Made by a program: the position numbers and the translations under genes. Positions 44,915 through 56,857 of a stretch of 64,000 nucleotides of DNA are shown here, piece after piece (the first letter of the stretch is position 1; each line of letters starts with the position of its first letter). Where the stretch lies: the NCBI GenBank assembly GCA_024509875.1, contig JAMPIV010008530.1:367883-431882 (forward strand), read 5' to 3'. The notes under the pieces are model-generated. The model saw only the letters and a list, made by a program, of their open reading frames with translations. It was not told the DNA's origin and ran no database searches. Origin of the DNA: Oreohelix idahoensis (taxonomy: Eukaryota; Mollusca; Gastropoda; Stylommatophora; Oreohelicidae).

Positions 44915-45110
44915 GTAAATAAATATTAGACAAACATAAAGGTATGCTTTCAGGCACTCGTAAGAAATAAAGAAGTAGAAAACTAGACAACAGAAAAACA
45001 ACAGACATGAGTGGCTTACCCAGGACTCGAACCCAGGACCTTCCGTGTGACAACCCCGCCTAGCTATGCAAGCGAATCACACTATCCTCCCTGCCATCTA
45101 GCACAGGGCG
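44915..45110 (-). repeat. SINE-T2 copy
   Basis: Minus strand B box GGGTTCGAGTCCTGG, TGTTGTTTTTCTGTTGTCTA, CTTACGAGTGCCTGAAAGCA, ATACCTTTATGTTTGTCTAA. It is close to the 468-bp units but single, which shows where the SINE ends and the satellite flank begins. Confidence 0.85.
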
Positions 45111-45154
45111 GTGTATAGTTGTGTAAATTAATTTGATATTCTACCAGTTAGTTG

Positions 45155-45418
45155 GATCCCATTACACGCATATTGAGGCATATTAGGAATACGGTGTTAG
45201 GCCCGTATTTTCTTGACCATCGGCACAATAGGGGTAATGTGATCAGCATCATGCCGGCCGCATTAACCTTCCAAGAGTTGTTCTGGTACCCATTTCATGA
45301 GGCTGGCTCAACCCCGAAGCCGTTTGCGGTATAACATATCCCACCTCAACTGGGGATCGAACCATGGACCACCGAGCTTGGAAGCAAGTGCACTAACCAC
45401 TGCGCTACCGCGGCTCCC
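45155..45418 (-). repeat. SINE-T1 copy with perfect 12-bp TSD
   Basis: Minus strand head GGAGCCGCGGTAGCGCAGTG and B box GGTTCGATCCCC. ACCAGTTAGTTG is duplicated at 45143-45154 and 45419-45430. Confidence 0.93.
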
Positions 45419-45430
45419 ACCAGTTAGTTG

Positions 45431-45838
45431 ACTACAAGTAAATTTCCAAAAGGACGTATATACCTCTATAAAGATATTGATTATAATAATCATTCTTCCA
45501 GACCGATAAATTCTCATTTGTGTTCTAACCTTTTGATGGGCGTTTCATTTTTTGTACCAAGGTAAAAACCACATGATGGATAATTTACCGCTGGAAGTGG
45601 TTCATTCTTTGGAGTGAATACATGGAACCTTATCGGTCCCGTTGTCGTGAGCTAGTCTGCTTCACAACACAGCTTCTGTATAATCCTGAGTAACTCTGAC
45701 GAAAGCCGCGCGCCATACATTATATAAATTGTATGATACACCAGCCAATGGAAAGACATCCGTATTCGTGTGTTTACTACAGCCTTTGGACAGGCCAAAT
45801 GGCCAGTCCTCATTTGTGCAACCGAGTGAAGGATGCAA

Positions 45839-45879
<41 letters not shown>
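45431..45879. other. spacer ending in a (TA)n microsatellite
   Basis: No gene. About 19 TA units at 45841-45879 abut the LTR that begins at 45880, so the LTR element landed in, or next to, a TA repeat. Confidence 0.7.
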
Positions 45880-45884
<5 letters not shown>

Positions 45885-46982
45885 AAGTCATATTTTTATT
45901 AAGGGGAGTTAAGTGTTAAAGACTGGAATGTACGTGTCGATTTTTTGTACACGCTAGTAAACACGCTCTGCGTGATGAGAGAATTTTTTTAGTCGGGGGT
46001 TGTTGCGGAGTAATGTTTAAACTGTTACCCGACTAGTTGTTTCTTTATTTAAAGATAGGATATAGAAATTGGTCAAATGTTCTATGAATGAGATTTGGGG
46101 GGAAAGGCGGATGAATTCTGCTCACATCTCAAGCTGCGAGTTTGCGCTTGAATGAATTTTGTACTGAGCTGTTTTAAGCAGCGGCTTTTTCGTGACAGTA
46201 CGTTTGCTTGCAGAGCTGGGGAATGGACGTGTTCCATACCGCTAGTGTGTTCCAGGATATATATTTTTGTGAAAGGAATATTTGATAATTGCAAAATGTA
46301 CTTTATTGAAGATATTATGAGGCCACGGATTGTACAGGCCATTATTCCATATTCATATTCCTGTGATGGATTGTTTTGCAGATAGATAGAGTATTGAAGA
46401 GAATGTTGTTTTCTCCCAGGGAACTTGTTATTCAAAGCCACGGATCTCGTTGGCTTGTTAATGCATTGTATTCATATTGATTCAAAATCATGGACTATTG
46501 AGAACTGGAATGATATTTTTGCTGTACTGTTATGAAATGAAATATGTGCTGCTATGTCCTGCAGCCTATTCACCTATTTGCTGATTCATGTTTCCTGATG
46601 GATATTTTGTACTTAATGCCCATGATTTGCTGTGGTAGTTTATGCAACCGTTGTTATGGATTTACTTACATGTTGCTTCATGAGTATGCTGTGAATTGTC
46701 TTGCTATGATGTCTACGTGACCGTCTCGTCAATAAACTGTATAACGTTACCAGGAGTTACAACATTTCCTGACTTCTACGTTGCTGTGGTGTGAGTGACT
46801 GTATCATAGACACACTTAAGAATCTATACACATTCGCGTATGCTATATTTCCATAGTCACACACCTGTCGGCCAGCTGTAAGCCCGACTTATGCTGATCG
46901 CCATTTATCAGCGAAACTATATATTCACTTTGTCCAGCCATTCCGCCTGCGGAAGGTGTTACAGTAATACCACATTGTAACA
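45880..46982 (+). mobile_element. 5' LTR of an RT-less gypsy element
   Basis: The sequence from TGTTAAGTC onward for about 1.06 kb recurs at 55801-56857 with few differences by eye. It starts TG and ends ACA (TTGTAACA at 46982). A poly(A) signal CAATAAACTG is at 46730. TGGTCGCCAGTG at 46987 is a possible primer-binding site four bases after the end. Short ORFs here are conserved only because the copies are similar. Confidence 0.78.
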
Positions 46983-48048
46983 AAAGTGGTCGCCAGTGAT
47001 TTGGGGTATAAACAGTCCAGAAGTTTACTGTGATGTCAATTCAGCTGGATTTACAGTGTTGTCAGTACTGACTTTTATGCACAAGTGATTTAAGTCAAGA
47101 GTTGCAGTGTTCCAGTCCTTCTTCTTGTGCGCTAACTTAGGATTTCAGCACCCGATGTCAGGAATTTCATTCGAAAGCCGCTATCACCTTGGAGTTCCAG
47201 TACCGATCACCATTGGATTTATTCAGATTGTGTGATACCTGATTTACATCATTGTTGTTGCTGCGGAGGCTGGGATTTTTTCCTTTTACAAGATAAGTGG
47301 TTTGTTTGTTTGTAAACTGTACCACTGTTCGGTGTAACATTGAGCCTTCCTCAGAACTTAAATTATTTATTATATGTCATATTCTATATTACATGTTTCA
47401 TGTTTATGTGGGCGGTTGGAGCGGTGACTTATGACGGGAATATCCCAGGTCACACAGGGCCTTCATGAGCGTTCTATAGGGTTGAGATTGTGAGTCTCAA
47501 TTGAGCGGTAATTCCGGTTCAAGGCTAAAAACCTTGCCGAGGTTCAGACCGTTACTTGTCCCTCGCGACAGTAATTGTTTAGGAGTGGCGAAACGTCTCA
47601 GTGTTGTTGTCGTTATATTTTTCTCTGTACCTTAGTTTTTGATTAAATTGTTTGTGAGTGTCTTCCTCCTCTTACTATATTTGATTTATATACCACTTTT
47701 TCGTTTATATACTGTATTGTCGCTTGTATTGTCTTACTTTTTGCAGTGTCATTGCACTCTTTGCAATTTTTTTTCTTTGGTTTTGCTGTCAGATTTAGTT
47801 GATTCTGCGAACGTGGTCATTTGTGCTTTATATCTTGTCTCTGTCACTTTTGTTTGTACTATCTATTTTGTCATGCACTGTCAATATTATAATGCATAAT
47901 ATATATATAAGTAATTAACAACATTATTTATAGTTAAAAAGGTAATTGTACAAGTTCTTAAGCAAGGACTTGTCACCCACGAAGTTGGGATAGAGTGAGT
48001 GTCTCCTGGATATTTACATTACTTACATATCTTGTAAAATACAGCAGA
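46983..48048 (+). other. 5' leader of the RT-less gypsy element
   Basis: About 1.07 kb between the LTR and the gag start, including a pairing-rich part (GGGTTGAGATTGTGAGTCTC with TTGAG, TTCAAGGCTAAAAACCTTG) at 47475-47545 that could be a packaging or dimerisation structure. The ORF at 47639 is hydrophobic and has no recognisable match. Confidence 0.55.
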
Positions 48049-48787
48049 ATGTCTAGTTTGGATTATTTCATTACACAAGGGAAATCCCTTGGTATGACGA
48101 CTGAGGAAGTAAAAAAATTCGCACTTGCCGAATATGCCAAGGCGAAGAAGTCAGAAGAAAAGAAACAAAAATTAGAGGTTGAAAAACAGAAATTAGAGGC
48201 TGAAGATAGAAAAATTCAACAGCAAATGGAAGAGAAAAAAATGCAACAGCAAATGGAAATGGAAAAACAGAAAATGGAGGCTGAAAAACAGAAAATGGAG
48301 GCTGAAGATAGAAGATTGCAAATGCAGGCAGAAGAGAAAAAAAATGCAAATGCAAATGGAAGAAAGAAAGCTTCAGATGCAAGCTGAAGAAAACCAAAGA
48401 CTACACGAGGAAAGGATCTTATCTATGGAACTGGAGAAAATAAAGGTAGTGAATATTGGTAATACACAAAATGAGACAAACAATCAAACAACTTCTAATA
48501 AGGCAAATACTAATTCTTATAAAATCAGATTGCCTGTTTTCAACTCTGCCTGTGACGATATTTCATTCTATCTGAATAGATTTGAGCTTTCATGCGAATC
48601 TCATAAGGTAGACAAGTCGGAATATTGTGCACGACTTATGGACATACTTAAGGGTGAAGCTATGAACACTATAAGTATGTTGGAGGGCCCTTACAAGAAT
48701 AACTATGATGTTGTCAGAGCGGTCTTGTTAAAAAAATACCAACTGGATGAAGATGGTTATCGCCTACGCTTTAAGTCTCTATTGCCA
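48049..48787 (+). pseudogene. gag of the RT-less gypsy element
   Basis: Gag forms the particle that packages the RNA. Start chosen at ATG 48049 (MSSLDYFITQGKSLGMTTEE), not the upstream ATG at 47995. A Lys/Glu/Gln-rich coiled-coil with near repeats of EKQKMEAEDR follows, then IRLPVFNSACDDISFYLNRF, CARLMDILKGEAMNTISMLE and KKYQLDEDGYRLRFKSL, the capsid fold of SCAN-like retrotransposon gags. A single extra A in the A8 run near 48338-48345 breaks the coiled coil, and a second shift near 48785 separates capsid from the downstream frame. The same coiled-coil plus capsid plan appears in the gag at 60695. Confidence 0.8.
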
Positions 48788-50190
48788 TAGAAAATGGTGC
48801 AGAGAAACTAGAAAACATTCTGGTTTTGGCAGAACGGTTCCAGAGTGCTTTGAAGGAAACACAAGGCACCCGGAAGAAACATCCGGATTTCCAACCAAGA
48901 CCTAAGGACAAGGAGTTCCTTAATAAGGCGGAGAAGGGCCCCGTTGTTCTGTATCAGGGGAAGAAAGACAACTCGCTTAGTAATCCCCACAGACAGGAAA
49001 CTCAACATAACAGCTTTGCTCAGAACCAGAGACAAGGGGATAAATGGTGCAGGTTTTGTCGTATGAAAAATCACTACACCAGCGAGTGCCGAAACCGCCC
49101 TCCTCCCCAGCGCGCGGTGTGTATAGAAACTCGAACAACGAAGGACAAAGAAGCTTGGAAAGAAGAGGGGGAAAAATCACATCCGGCGGTGGTGGACGAA
49201 GTGGTTGTAAATGGAGAAAGAGTGAACTGCTTATATGATACGGGCTTGGAGTTTGATTCGGTCATCAGCGCTAGGCTGGTCAAACCAGAACATTTGACCA
49301 AGGAAACAATAGAGATCCAGGGGCCAGTCAAAAGCAACCCCCCTTTAACGGCGCCCATTGCGCGAATTCAGATAGAATCAAGATTTGTATCGGGAGAAAT
49401 ACGATCGGCCGTCCTCGAAGATCCCATTTATGATGTCATTCTTGGCTGCAAATATGTATTCTTAGGGAATCCCCCTAAGCCGAAAGTTATAGCAGCAGTG
49501 CAGACACGAGGCCAAGCAAGGAAAGAGGAGAGTGCGCAGAACACACCATCTTCGCATTGCATTACGGCATATGCAAAGAAATCCGCCGAAAAAACTGATT
49601 ATGAGAAGGCAGAAAACTTCATTCATCTGCACACGTTTGCGGGTGAACAGGGCCGAAGTGATCAAACCTCTACGGCCTCCTCCGGACCAGAACTGCAGGG
49701 TTCACCCTGCCCGCTTTCCTTGGGCGTAGTTGATTCAGTTAATTCAGTGGATTCCAGACACCTCTACAGAGATAATGGAAAGTTATTAAAAGGCACAGAA
49801 GAACCTACTCTAATTGCAAGCGGTACCTTCGATGGATCTTGCAAGGGGACTTCGAATAAAACAATTTCACCTGGCATCACAGGGAAGAAGAAAACCGGCA
49901 CACGTCTTCTGACATCAGGAGGACAACTATTACCTCACTCCCCCGGCCTTTCTACGTGGAAGGAAGAGACCGGAGAAGATCTAGCATTTGCTATTATCCA
50001 TGGAGATAGACAGATGCCCCAGTCGCCTAAGTCTGCCTTTCCCCCGGATGAGGGAAAGCCAGATCCTACCATATTTAAAACTTACGGAGAGAAATGTGCG
50101 CCTTTAGAAGGGATAACAACACATACTATTATCGGGACAGGGTGGACGAAGGACACGGATGCACCCCCGACTCTCTTCAAAAGGAGCTAG
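48788..50190 (+). pseudogene. gag nucleocapsid (CCHC) and aspartic protease region
   Basis: The frame continues gag as AERFQSALKETQGTRKK, then the zinc knuckle WCRFCRMKNHYTSEC (C-X2-C-X4-H-X4-C, about 49048-49089) that binds RNA. Next is a retropepsin: NCLYDTGLEFDSVISARLV with the catalytic DTG at 49237-49245, and YDVILGCKYV. In an ordinary gypsy element RT would follow within about 100 codons. Here the frame instead runs on for about 230 residues of hydrophilic sequence without RT motifs (no LPxG, no YxDD) and stops at 50190. The frame from 48826 is uninterrupted for 454 codons, so it is either recent or selected. Confidence 0.8.
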
Positions 50191-50867
50191 AAGAGGATCA
50201 TCAGGAGAACAGTGTGGTAGAGCCGGCGGAGATACAGCAGCTCAACACCCACGGGACTCCGATTCTATATGTAGGCGAGACAAAAACTAAGCGGATAGAC
50301 AGAAGGAAAGACACCAGGCGACACAAGAGGAAACAGCTTGGTGTACGCGCTTTAGGCAAGGCACAGCGCAGACGCGCGAAATATACCCCACACTGTACCC
50401 GATATAAAAGGACAGATGGGTTGCACTGTATCTTGAATTATGACCATTCCACGGGCAAGATACACAAGATACGTAATAAGGACAAACAATGGCCAACTTT
50501 GATCCGTCGTCGGATTCAAAGATTGTTTAGCAGAAGAAAGAAGCGGGGAAACACTTTTTATTTCGACAGATCGAAGAAAGACACAAAGAGATTTGATGTC
50601 AGTAAGAATGGGTCACTCAAGAGAAAGAAGGGGTTTAAACCTGGCAAAGAATGTTACCAGGAGACTAACGCAAAAGGGTGGAGAAGGAAAAGTGATATTT
50701 TAGGGACGGCAACTAGCGCCCGGATTCCCTCGGAACGCAACGTTGTCACTAGAGAAAGAGTGGAAGAGGTATTCGATTCCAGGCTGGAATTCGATTCGAA
50801 AATCAGTTCAAGACTGGTTAGATCAGAACATTTGATTGATGAAACTGGAAATTCCGTTCACAGTTAA
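50094..50867 (+). pseudogene. basic ORF leading into a second, decayed protease
   Basis: 257 codons in another frame, overlapping the previous ORF by about 100 bases. Most is Lys/Arg-rich without a recognised domain (RRIQRLFSRRKKRGNTFYFD). The end, FDSRLEFDSKISSRLVRSEH, clearly parallels YDTGLEFDSVISARLVKPEH of the first protease, but the catalytic DTG is replaced by DSR. The function of the basic part is unknown. Confidence 0.55.
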
Positions 50868-51585
50868 CGGCGATCCTCCAATGATGGCGGCTATCGCCCG
50901 GACTCCCATTGAAGGCAGATGTGTCAAGGGAGAACTACGATCAGCAGTCTTAAATGATCATACGGATGAATTCATGATAGGCTACAAATATGTGGGGTTG
51001 GAAGACACTCGGCAGTCAAGAGTCACAGCTGCAGGACAGACACGTGAACAAACGAAGGAGAGGAGACAAGGAGACGAGTTTGACTTCCATCCGCAAGAGC
51101 TGAGACCAGCTCACAAGAACGACCAATCGGTAGACCCTTGTTTTAAGAAGAGACTGAAGGGGCACAATCCAGCGCAACCAGGAGACTGCTTTAAACAGCA
51201 AGGACAACTCCTTAGGAAAGTAGGAAAGCGCGGATATGAGTATAAGCAACAGGTAGAACCAGCACGATATAGATTTTATATCTTAGGTATGGGACATGCT
51301 AGTAAATCTAGTTGTCATGTCATACAATGCATCACAACGCAAAGAATCACCCACCATTATTATTGGCAGGGAATTGCAAGGGACATGGATCAATTTATCA
51401 GATCATTCCCCGAATGCCATAGAGGGGCATTAAATCATGAGAAAACGGAGGAAGCCACTAGTAAGGTAAACAGAACACGTATGAGGAAGTGGAAGCGACA
51501 ACATGACAGAGAATATAATACGACTGGTGCCAGATGTGAGCTAGAGATAGGCAAACAGGTTTTACTGTTTATGCCTAGCAGATAG
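50836..51585 (+). pseudogene. second protease remnant joined to integrase H2C2 domain
   Basis: AAIARTPIEGRCVKGELRSA and EFMIGYKYV repeat the first protease (APIARIQIESRFVSGEIRSA, DVILGCKYV). After about 90 residues comes ILGMGHASKSSCHVIQCITT, QRITHHYYWQGIARDMDQFI, RSFPEC: the integrase zinc-binding domain, with the first Cys of the usual CxxC changed to Phe. The 200-residue DDE core that should follow is absent; the frame goes directly to RMRKWKRQHDREYN and GKQVLLFMP, the integrase C-terminal region. RT, RNase H and the integrase core are therefore all missing. One TAG ends the frame. Confidence 0.75.
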
Positions 51586-52455
51586 AACAGGTTACAGATT
51601 GGATGGCACGGGCCATACGCAATGGTCGAGAAGGTATCTCGAACCAAGTATAAGATTCCAGTGGAGAATCAGCTGGAAATATATAACATTATTCTGTTAA
51701 AGAAAGATTTAGACAGACACATAACTGAATCGGCCAACCTTCCGACACGAGCAGCCACAAAGCATTTGAATAAGGGAAATCCGAACTCAGTACTGCAGCC
51801 CAATGCGGCTAGACAGTCATCTGCAAGCGTGCAGAAAATCACAGCCCGCTTTCCGAACCTAGTCGAGCAGGGGCGACAACTCTTGGCCACGGCCACGATA
51901 TTGAAACAGGAAATTGAGCAACTATTTATAGCTGATACAGGAGAAGCAACTGAGGAAGATTGCGAGGAGGAAGATGATTTGGATGAGGAGAGAGATGGTG
52001 GAAACGATGAAGATGAGGAGGATAGTAATAGCGAGAAGAGAACCACAGCCGACAATAGGGAATGTAAAATGCATCCTGACTCGCAGGAGTCTTCGCAAGC
52101 TAAGACTTGGTGCGGGGGACATATGTCACGGGACGCGAGTAAGTCGGCATTTCAATTCCTAAGACCGATTACCAATATTTTGTCGGTAAATTTCTCACTG
52201 AATGAGAAGGCAGTCGGTTGTCTATACTCATTGTCTGCACAGACATCGTTTGTCAACAGTCATGGGACATCCACCAATTTTACAAGGAATGTTTACATAA
52301 CAATAGACAGCGCTCGGCGTGAGCCCTGTAAACACAACAACATTCACCTGGAATGTCGCACAACAAGGAGACATTACATCAATAGACCATCGACACTAAG
52401 TCTCGGGTGTGTTTACCCAAGGCCAGTAATCTACAAATATTATTTCGGCTTGTAA
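51586..52455 (+). pseudogene. integrase C-terminal end plus acidic extension
   Basis: In the same frame as the preceding ORF, after its TAG: GWHGPYAMVEKVSRTKYKIP and IYNIILLKKDL match the SH3-like end of gypsy integrases (WxGPYxVxEK...Y.I...NLLKK). A 240-residue extension follows with a coiled region, an acidic stretch (EEDCEEEDDLDEERDGGNDE) and a Cys-containing end. The extension has no family that I recognise; an env-like or host-derived role is possible but unsupported. Confidence 0.65.
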
Positions 52456-54175
52456 CAGAATATAATGGTGGTCAGTCGGACTTCACGGAAAATATTGAAG
52501 TAACGGAGACACAAAGTCGGGGCGAAAGTAAATAGGAAAGAATAAATAACAACATGAAAGGAGTGAGAATACGAAATTATAACGAGAAGAACAACACTGC
52601 ACCAGACACCCAAAAGACGAACGCAGACAGATTGTCTCGGATAAGCAAAATATGAGAGCGACCATAGCAAAATATTACAGGAATTTTACACGGTAATGAG
52701 GACTGAATGTCTGACTAAATGAAAACAAACGAAATTTCACATGACACAAGAAGCGACCCGAAAAATCGCCATAGGCGATTCAAACGATATATAACCCAAC
52801 TAAATTTGTCGCTCGGCATTGCAAGAGACTGCATTCCGCCAACATACTTGGGTTCTAGATTTCACAAGAAAGAATCAAGACGTGTGTCAGTGAAATTCTT
52901 GATATGGACACCAAGGTTAGTGTAATATAGTTTGTACCTTATCATTATTATATCTTAACTTCAGTCAGATAATATATACATATTTTCCATAAATATAACA
53001 CTGTAAATACCATTCACGTTTATTATAATATTATATTTTATACTCATAAGTACAGGTTGCAATAAACACCATGAGAGAATTATTATATTTATAAGATTGC
53101 ACAGTTTCCAGTAACTATAACGAAGTAAATACAAGACACTTTTATTTTGCCTCTTACATTACCTGTTAACCGTGCAGTAAACACCGCGCAGCCATTCCTT
53201 ATAGTGATAAGATTTCACATACAAGAACACACGACAGGCGTAACATAGTTTACGGGGTACTTAAAAAGGGTTCGTTATTTTATCCATCACAGTGGTAGAG
53301 ACAGGGACCATTTGAGATAATTCAGCCTTTGTCTACTACGTTGTTGGCGTTAATTACGGGATAAGCTACATGAGTAGGGCCAAACAGAAATACTGCGACG
53401 ACACGCATCTCACAGATATTTAACGGCAACAAACCTACCAACAAACAACGGGGATTTTAGAAAAGAACTTGCCAGGCGGCGAAGGGACTTTCTACTAAAC
53501 AATCACCCACACAGAAAAGTAATCCGCAATTACCTAGAATAAGGGATGCATTACTAAAGAGCTGTCTACGTGAATTAATGATCTGAAGTGGCAGTAGCCT
53601 ACGGACGATTGTCATTACAACAAGTGCCTTGGAGAAAGCTTGATCAGAAGTGCAAGAGTAGAGAGACGATCTTGTAAACCCAGTGCCTACAAAATTTATC
53701 GAGATCCTAAATTACCTGCAGTAATGGACAGATTCTCCCCGTAAAACTGATGCGCAAACAAATTCAACTATATACCAGATTTCACCATCATCACCACCTG
53801 AGGAAAAATCTTCACCACACATGGACATCTGCATATCAGACGAAGTCCCCATCGCATAACATTGCTTCAACACAACCTAGGGACAAGCCACCTCAGACGC
53901 GCGTGGCCATGTCAACACTCGCTTTGCGAATAACAAAAGAACAGGGCATCGACACCTGACGACATAAAGTGGACCGTCCAGTATTATTGAATGCAGACAA
54001 AGACTTGTCCAGTGTATGAAAATACCCAGAGTTATATTTACAGTCAGTCAGAGACCCGAAACGAGATATCCTTTTTGTTAGTATTTAGGAGTTGCGTACA
54101 TTTCATCATTATCATCCCATAGCCTAGATTTAAGATTCATTTGTGTATTTGCATTAACTAATATTTTTCTTCACT
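52456..54175 (+). other. 3' untranslated region of the RT-less element, no gene
   Basis: AT-rich with many stops. The ORFs at 52719 and 53750 show no domain. It lies between the integrase end and the rearranged right end. Confidence 0.5.
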
Positions 54176-54823
54176 TCTTCTTCTTCTTTGATCCTTAGCC
54201 GCCAACCGTCAAAGCAGTCAGTGGCCATCACGCCTAGTGGCGTCTTGTATGGCAACAACAAATTGATTCCACTTTGCTCGGTCGGTGGCCATCCTTCGTA
54301 CAGTGCCCCAACTCTGGTTCATTCTTTGCATCTCAGCCTCCACAGTCCTCCGCCAGGTTGTTTTTGGTCGGCCTCTCTTTCGTTTTCCTTCAGGGGTCCA
54401 AAGCATAGCTGTTCTTGTGATGACATCGGGGTCTCTTCTGAGGACATGACCAACCCAGCTCCAGCGTCTGCCAGCTATGATGGTGTGCATGTCCTCTTGC
54501 TTGCTACGAGTAAGCAGATCTTGGTTAGTGATGGTATTCGGCCAAAAGATTCGGTGAATTTTTCTTAGGCATGTTGTGTGAAAGGAGGACAATTTCGACA
54601 TTTCCTTCTCTGTAACTCTCCAGCATTCCGCACCATAGAGAAGCACAGAAAGCACACAGCTCTGATATAATCTTAATTTTGTGCTTGTGCTGTATTGGGA
54701 GAGATTTCCAGATGTTTTTAGGCTCAAAGAAGGCTGTTTCCATGAGAGTCAGAGCTCCTATATTGATTGTGGTATTGATCGCTAGATTTGCTGTTCCAGT
54801 GAAGCCAGTCGGCAGTTTGAAGC
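54176..54823 (-). pseudogene. LINE-C 3' part, longest copy in the window
   Basis: Minus strand: STSTKLRLYQSCVLSVLLYG, AECWRVTEKEMSKLSSFHTT, RKIHRIFWPNTITNQDLLTR, WSWVGHVLRRDPDVITRTAM, then GKRKRGRPKTTWRRTVEAEM, ATRRDGH and stop. A frameshift near 54700 separates FFEPKNIWKS. It ends in the ACGCC-ACTA-GGCGT hairpin and GAA repeats and is the source type for the SINE-C tail. Its 5' end is exactly at the start of block X1 (54824). Confidence 0.88.
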
Positions 54824-55800
54824 CACACTAGATGTTTTGGTATCTTCATATTCATAAATTCTTTCAAGACCTCTGGAGATAGTAGATAGTATTGTATATT
54901 AGTATAGTATAGTACATTATATAGTATTGTATTAGGATATGGCATAACTTCTTTAAGATAGTATGTATGTTCATGTTTATACACCATTTCATTACCATAT
55001 TTTTTTTATATATGACTGTGTTCTGATAATGCCCCATTTCATTACCATGTTGTTCTTATGATACTGTGTTTTGATAGACGTTGAGCATATGACAATTGTA
55101 ATGATGATACTATTTTTATTTAACTTATCATTACATTTCGGTATTGTACATTTTTTTTTAAATGAAGACGAGAGAAAAAGTATTTTTTCTGACATTGTGA
55201 TGTATTTTTTCTTTACCCAGCGCTTGATTGTGCGCTAGAAAAGGTGTTTTTTCTGACATTGTATGGTTTTTTCTTTGCCCAGCGCTTGATTGTGTGCTAG
55301 GGGTAACTACGCATAGCGATATTATTAATTGAGGTCTATAATAAGTTCATCATTGGTACTTTATAAGTTTATTAACTTGGTTATCATACACATTATGTTA
55401 TTTTTAAATGGTAACTAGTTATTTGTCTTTTGGTATAAATATGCATCGTGTAACTTATTGTTTACCATGATATATCATTGTCTGCTTATTCTTCTTGTAC
55501 TTCATCTGCTCTTTTCACTTTTCATTTTTTATGGCAAAGCTAGTCTATACTTGATATACTTCATATTTCTTTGAATTTGTTGATCTTCGTATGCTTATCT
55601 CATTATCTTTCTATACTTCATTTTTTTCAATTTACGCTTACTTCTATCCCTCTTTTGTTCTTTTTTGTTAACATGACTTAACATAGGATAATCCTTATGT
55701 GTAGATATTATGATTGCATCGACATCAATTTTTTTGTTCGATATAATTTTTTTCAAAAAAAAATGAACATAGCATTTTTTTCCCCCAGGGGTTCGGTGTA
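54824..55800 (+). repeat. block X, first copy
   Basis: CCACACTAGATGTTTTGG start, a TATTAGTATAGTATAGTACA patch, two tandem copies of a 65-bp unit containing CCCAGCGCTTGATTGTGCGC, and an AT-rich right part to 55800. The first 720 bp recur at 56858-57577. The segment 55540-55745 recurs inverted at 57588-57765. Confidence 0.88.
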
Positions 55801-56857
55801 GTATGTTAAGTCTTATTTTTATTAAGGGGAGTTAAGTGTTAAAGACAGGAATGTACGTGTCGATTTTTTGTACACGCTAATAAACATGCTCTGCGTGATG
55901 AGAGAATTTTTTTTAGTCGGGGGTTGTTGCGGAGTAATGTTTAAACTGTTACCCGACTAGTTGTTTCTTTATTTAAAGATAGGATATAGAAATTGGTCGA
56001 ATGTTCTATGAATGAGTTTTGAGGGGAAAGGCGGAGGAATTCTGCTCACATCTCAAGCTGCAAGTTTGCGCTTGAATGAATTTTGTACTGAGCTGTTTTA
56101 AGCAGCGGATTTTTCGTGACAGTACTTTTGCTGGCAGAGCTGGGGAATGGACGTGTTCCATACCGCTAGTGTGTTCCACGATATATATTTTTGTGAAAGG
56201 AATATTTGATAATTGCAGAATGTACTTTATTGAAGATATTATGAGGTCACGGATTGTACAGGCCATTATTCTATATTCATATTCCTGTGATGGATTGTTT
56301 TGCAGATAGATAGAGTATTGAAGAGAATGTTGTTTTCTCCCAGGGGACTTGTTATTCAAAGCCACGGATCTCGTTGGCTTGTTAATGCATTGTATTCATA
56401 TTGATTCAAAGTCATGGACTATTGAGAACTGGAATGATATTTTTGCTGTACTATTATGAAATGAAATATGTGCTGCTATGTCCTGTAGCCTATTCACCTA
56501 TTTGCTGATTCATGTTTCCTGATGGATATTTTGTACTTAATGCCCATGATTTGCTGTGGTGGTTTATGCAACCGTTGTTATGGATTTACTTACATGTTGC
56601 TTCATGAGTATGCTGTGAATTGTCTTGCTATGATTTTTACGTGACCGTCTCGTCAATAAACTGTATAACGTTACCAGGAGTTACAACATTTCCTGACTTC
56701 TACGTTGCAGTGGTGTGAGTGACTGTATCATAGACACACTTAAGAACCTATACACATTCGCGTATGCTATATTTCCATAGTCACACACATGTCGGCCAAC
56801 TGTAAGCCCGAGTTATGCTGATCGCCATTTATCAGCAAAACTATATTGACACTTTGT
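55801..56857 (+). mobile_element. second copy of the gypsy LTR, right end lost
   Basis: Matches 45880-46935 closely from TGTTAAGTC to CACTTTGTCCA; the last 45 bp of the 5' copy (to ACA) are replaced by block X. Expected place of the 3' LTR of the RT-less element. The polypurine tract that should precede it is not obvious (CCCCCAGGGGTTCGGTGTAG). Confidence 0.82.

Noticed and set aside
47639..47899. 86-codon hydrophobic ORF before gag
   Set aside because: TTT/TTG-rich leader sequence with no motif; gag starts later at 48049.
51669..52055. 128-codon minus-strand Ser-rich ORF
   Set aside because: Shadow of the acidic GAA/GAG-rich stretch on the plus strand.
48049..52455. A domesticated host gene made from gypsy gag-pol
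   Set aside because: Frameshifts in gag and between ORFs, flanking LTR repeats, and no sign of exons make a mobile element the simpler reading; kept only as an RT-less element.
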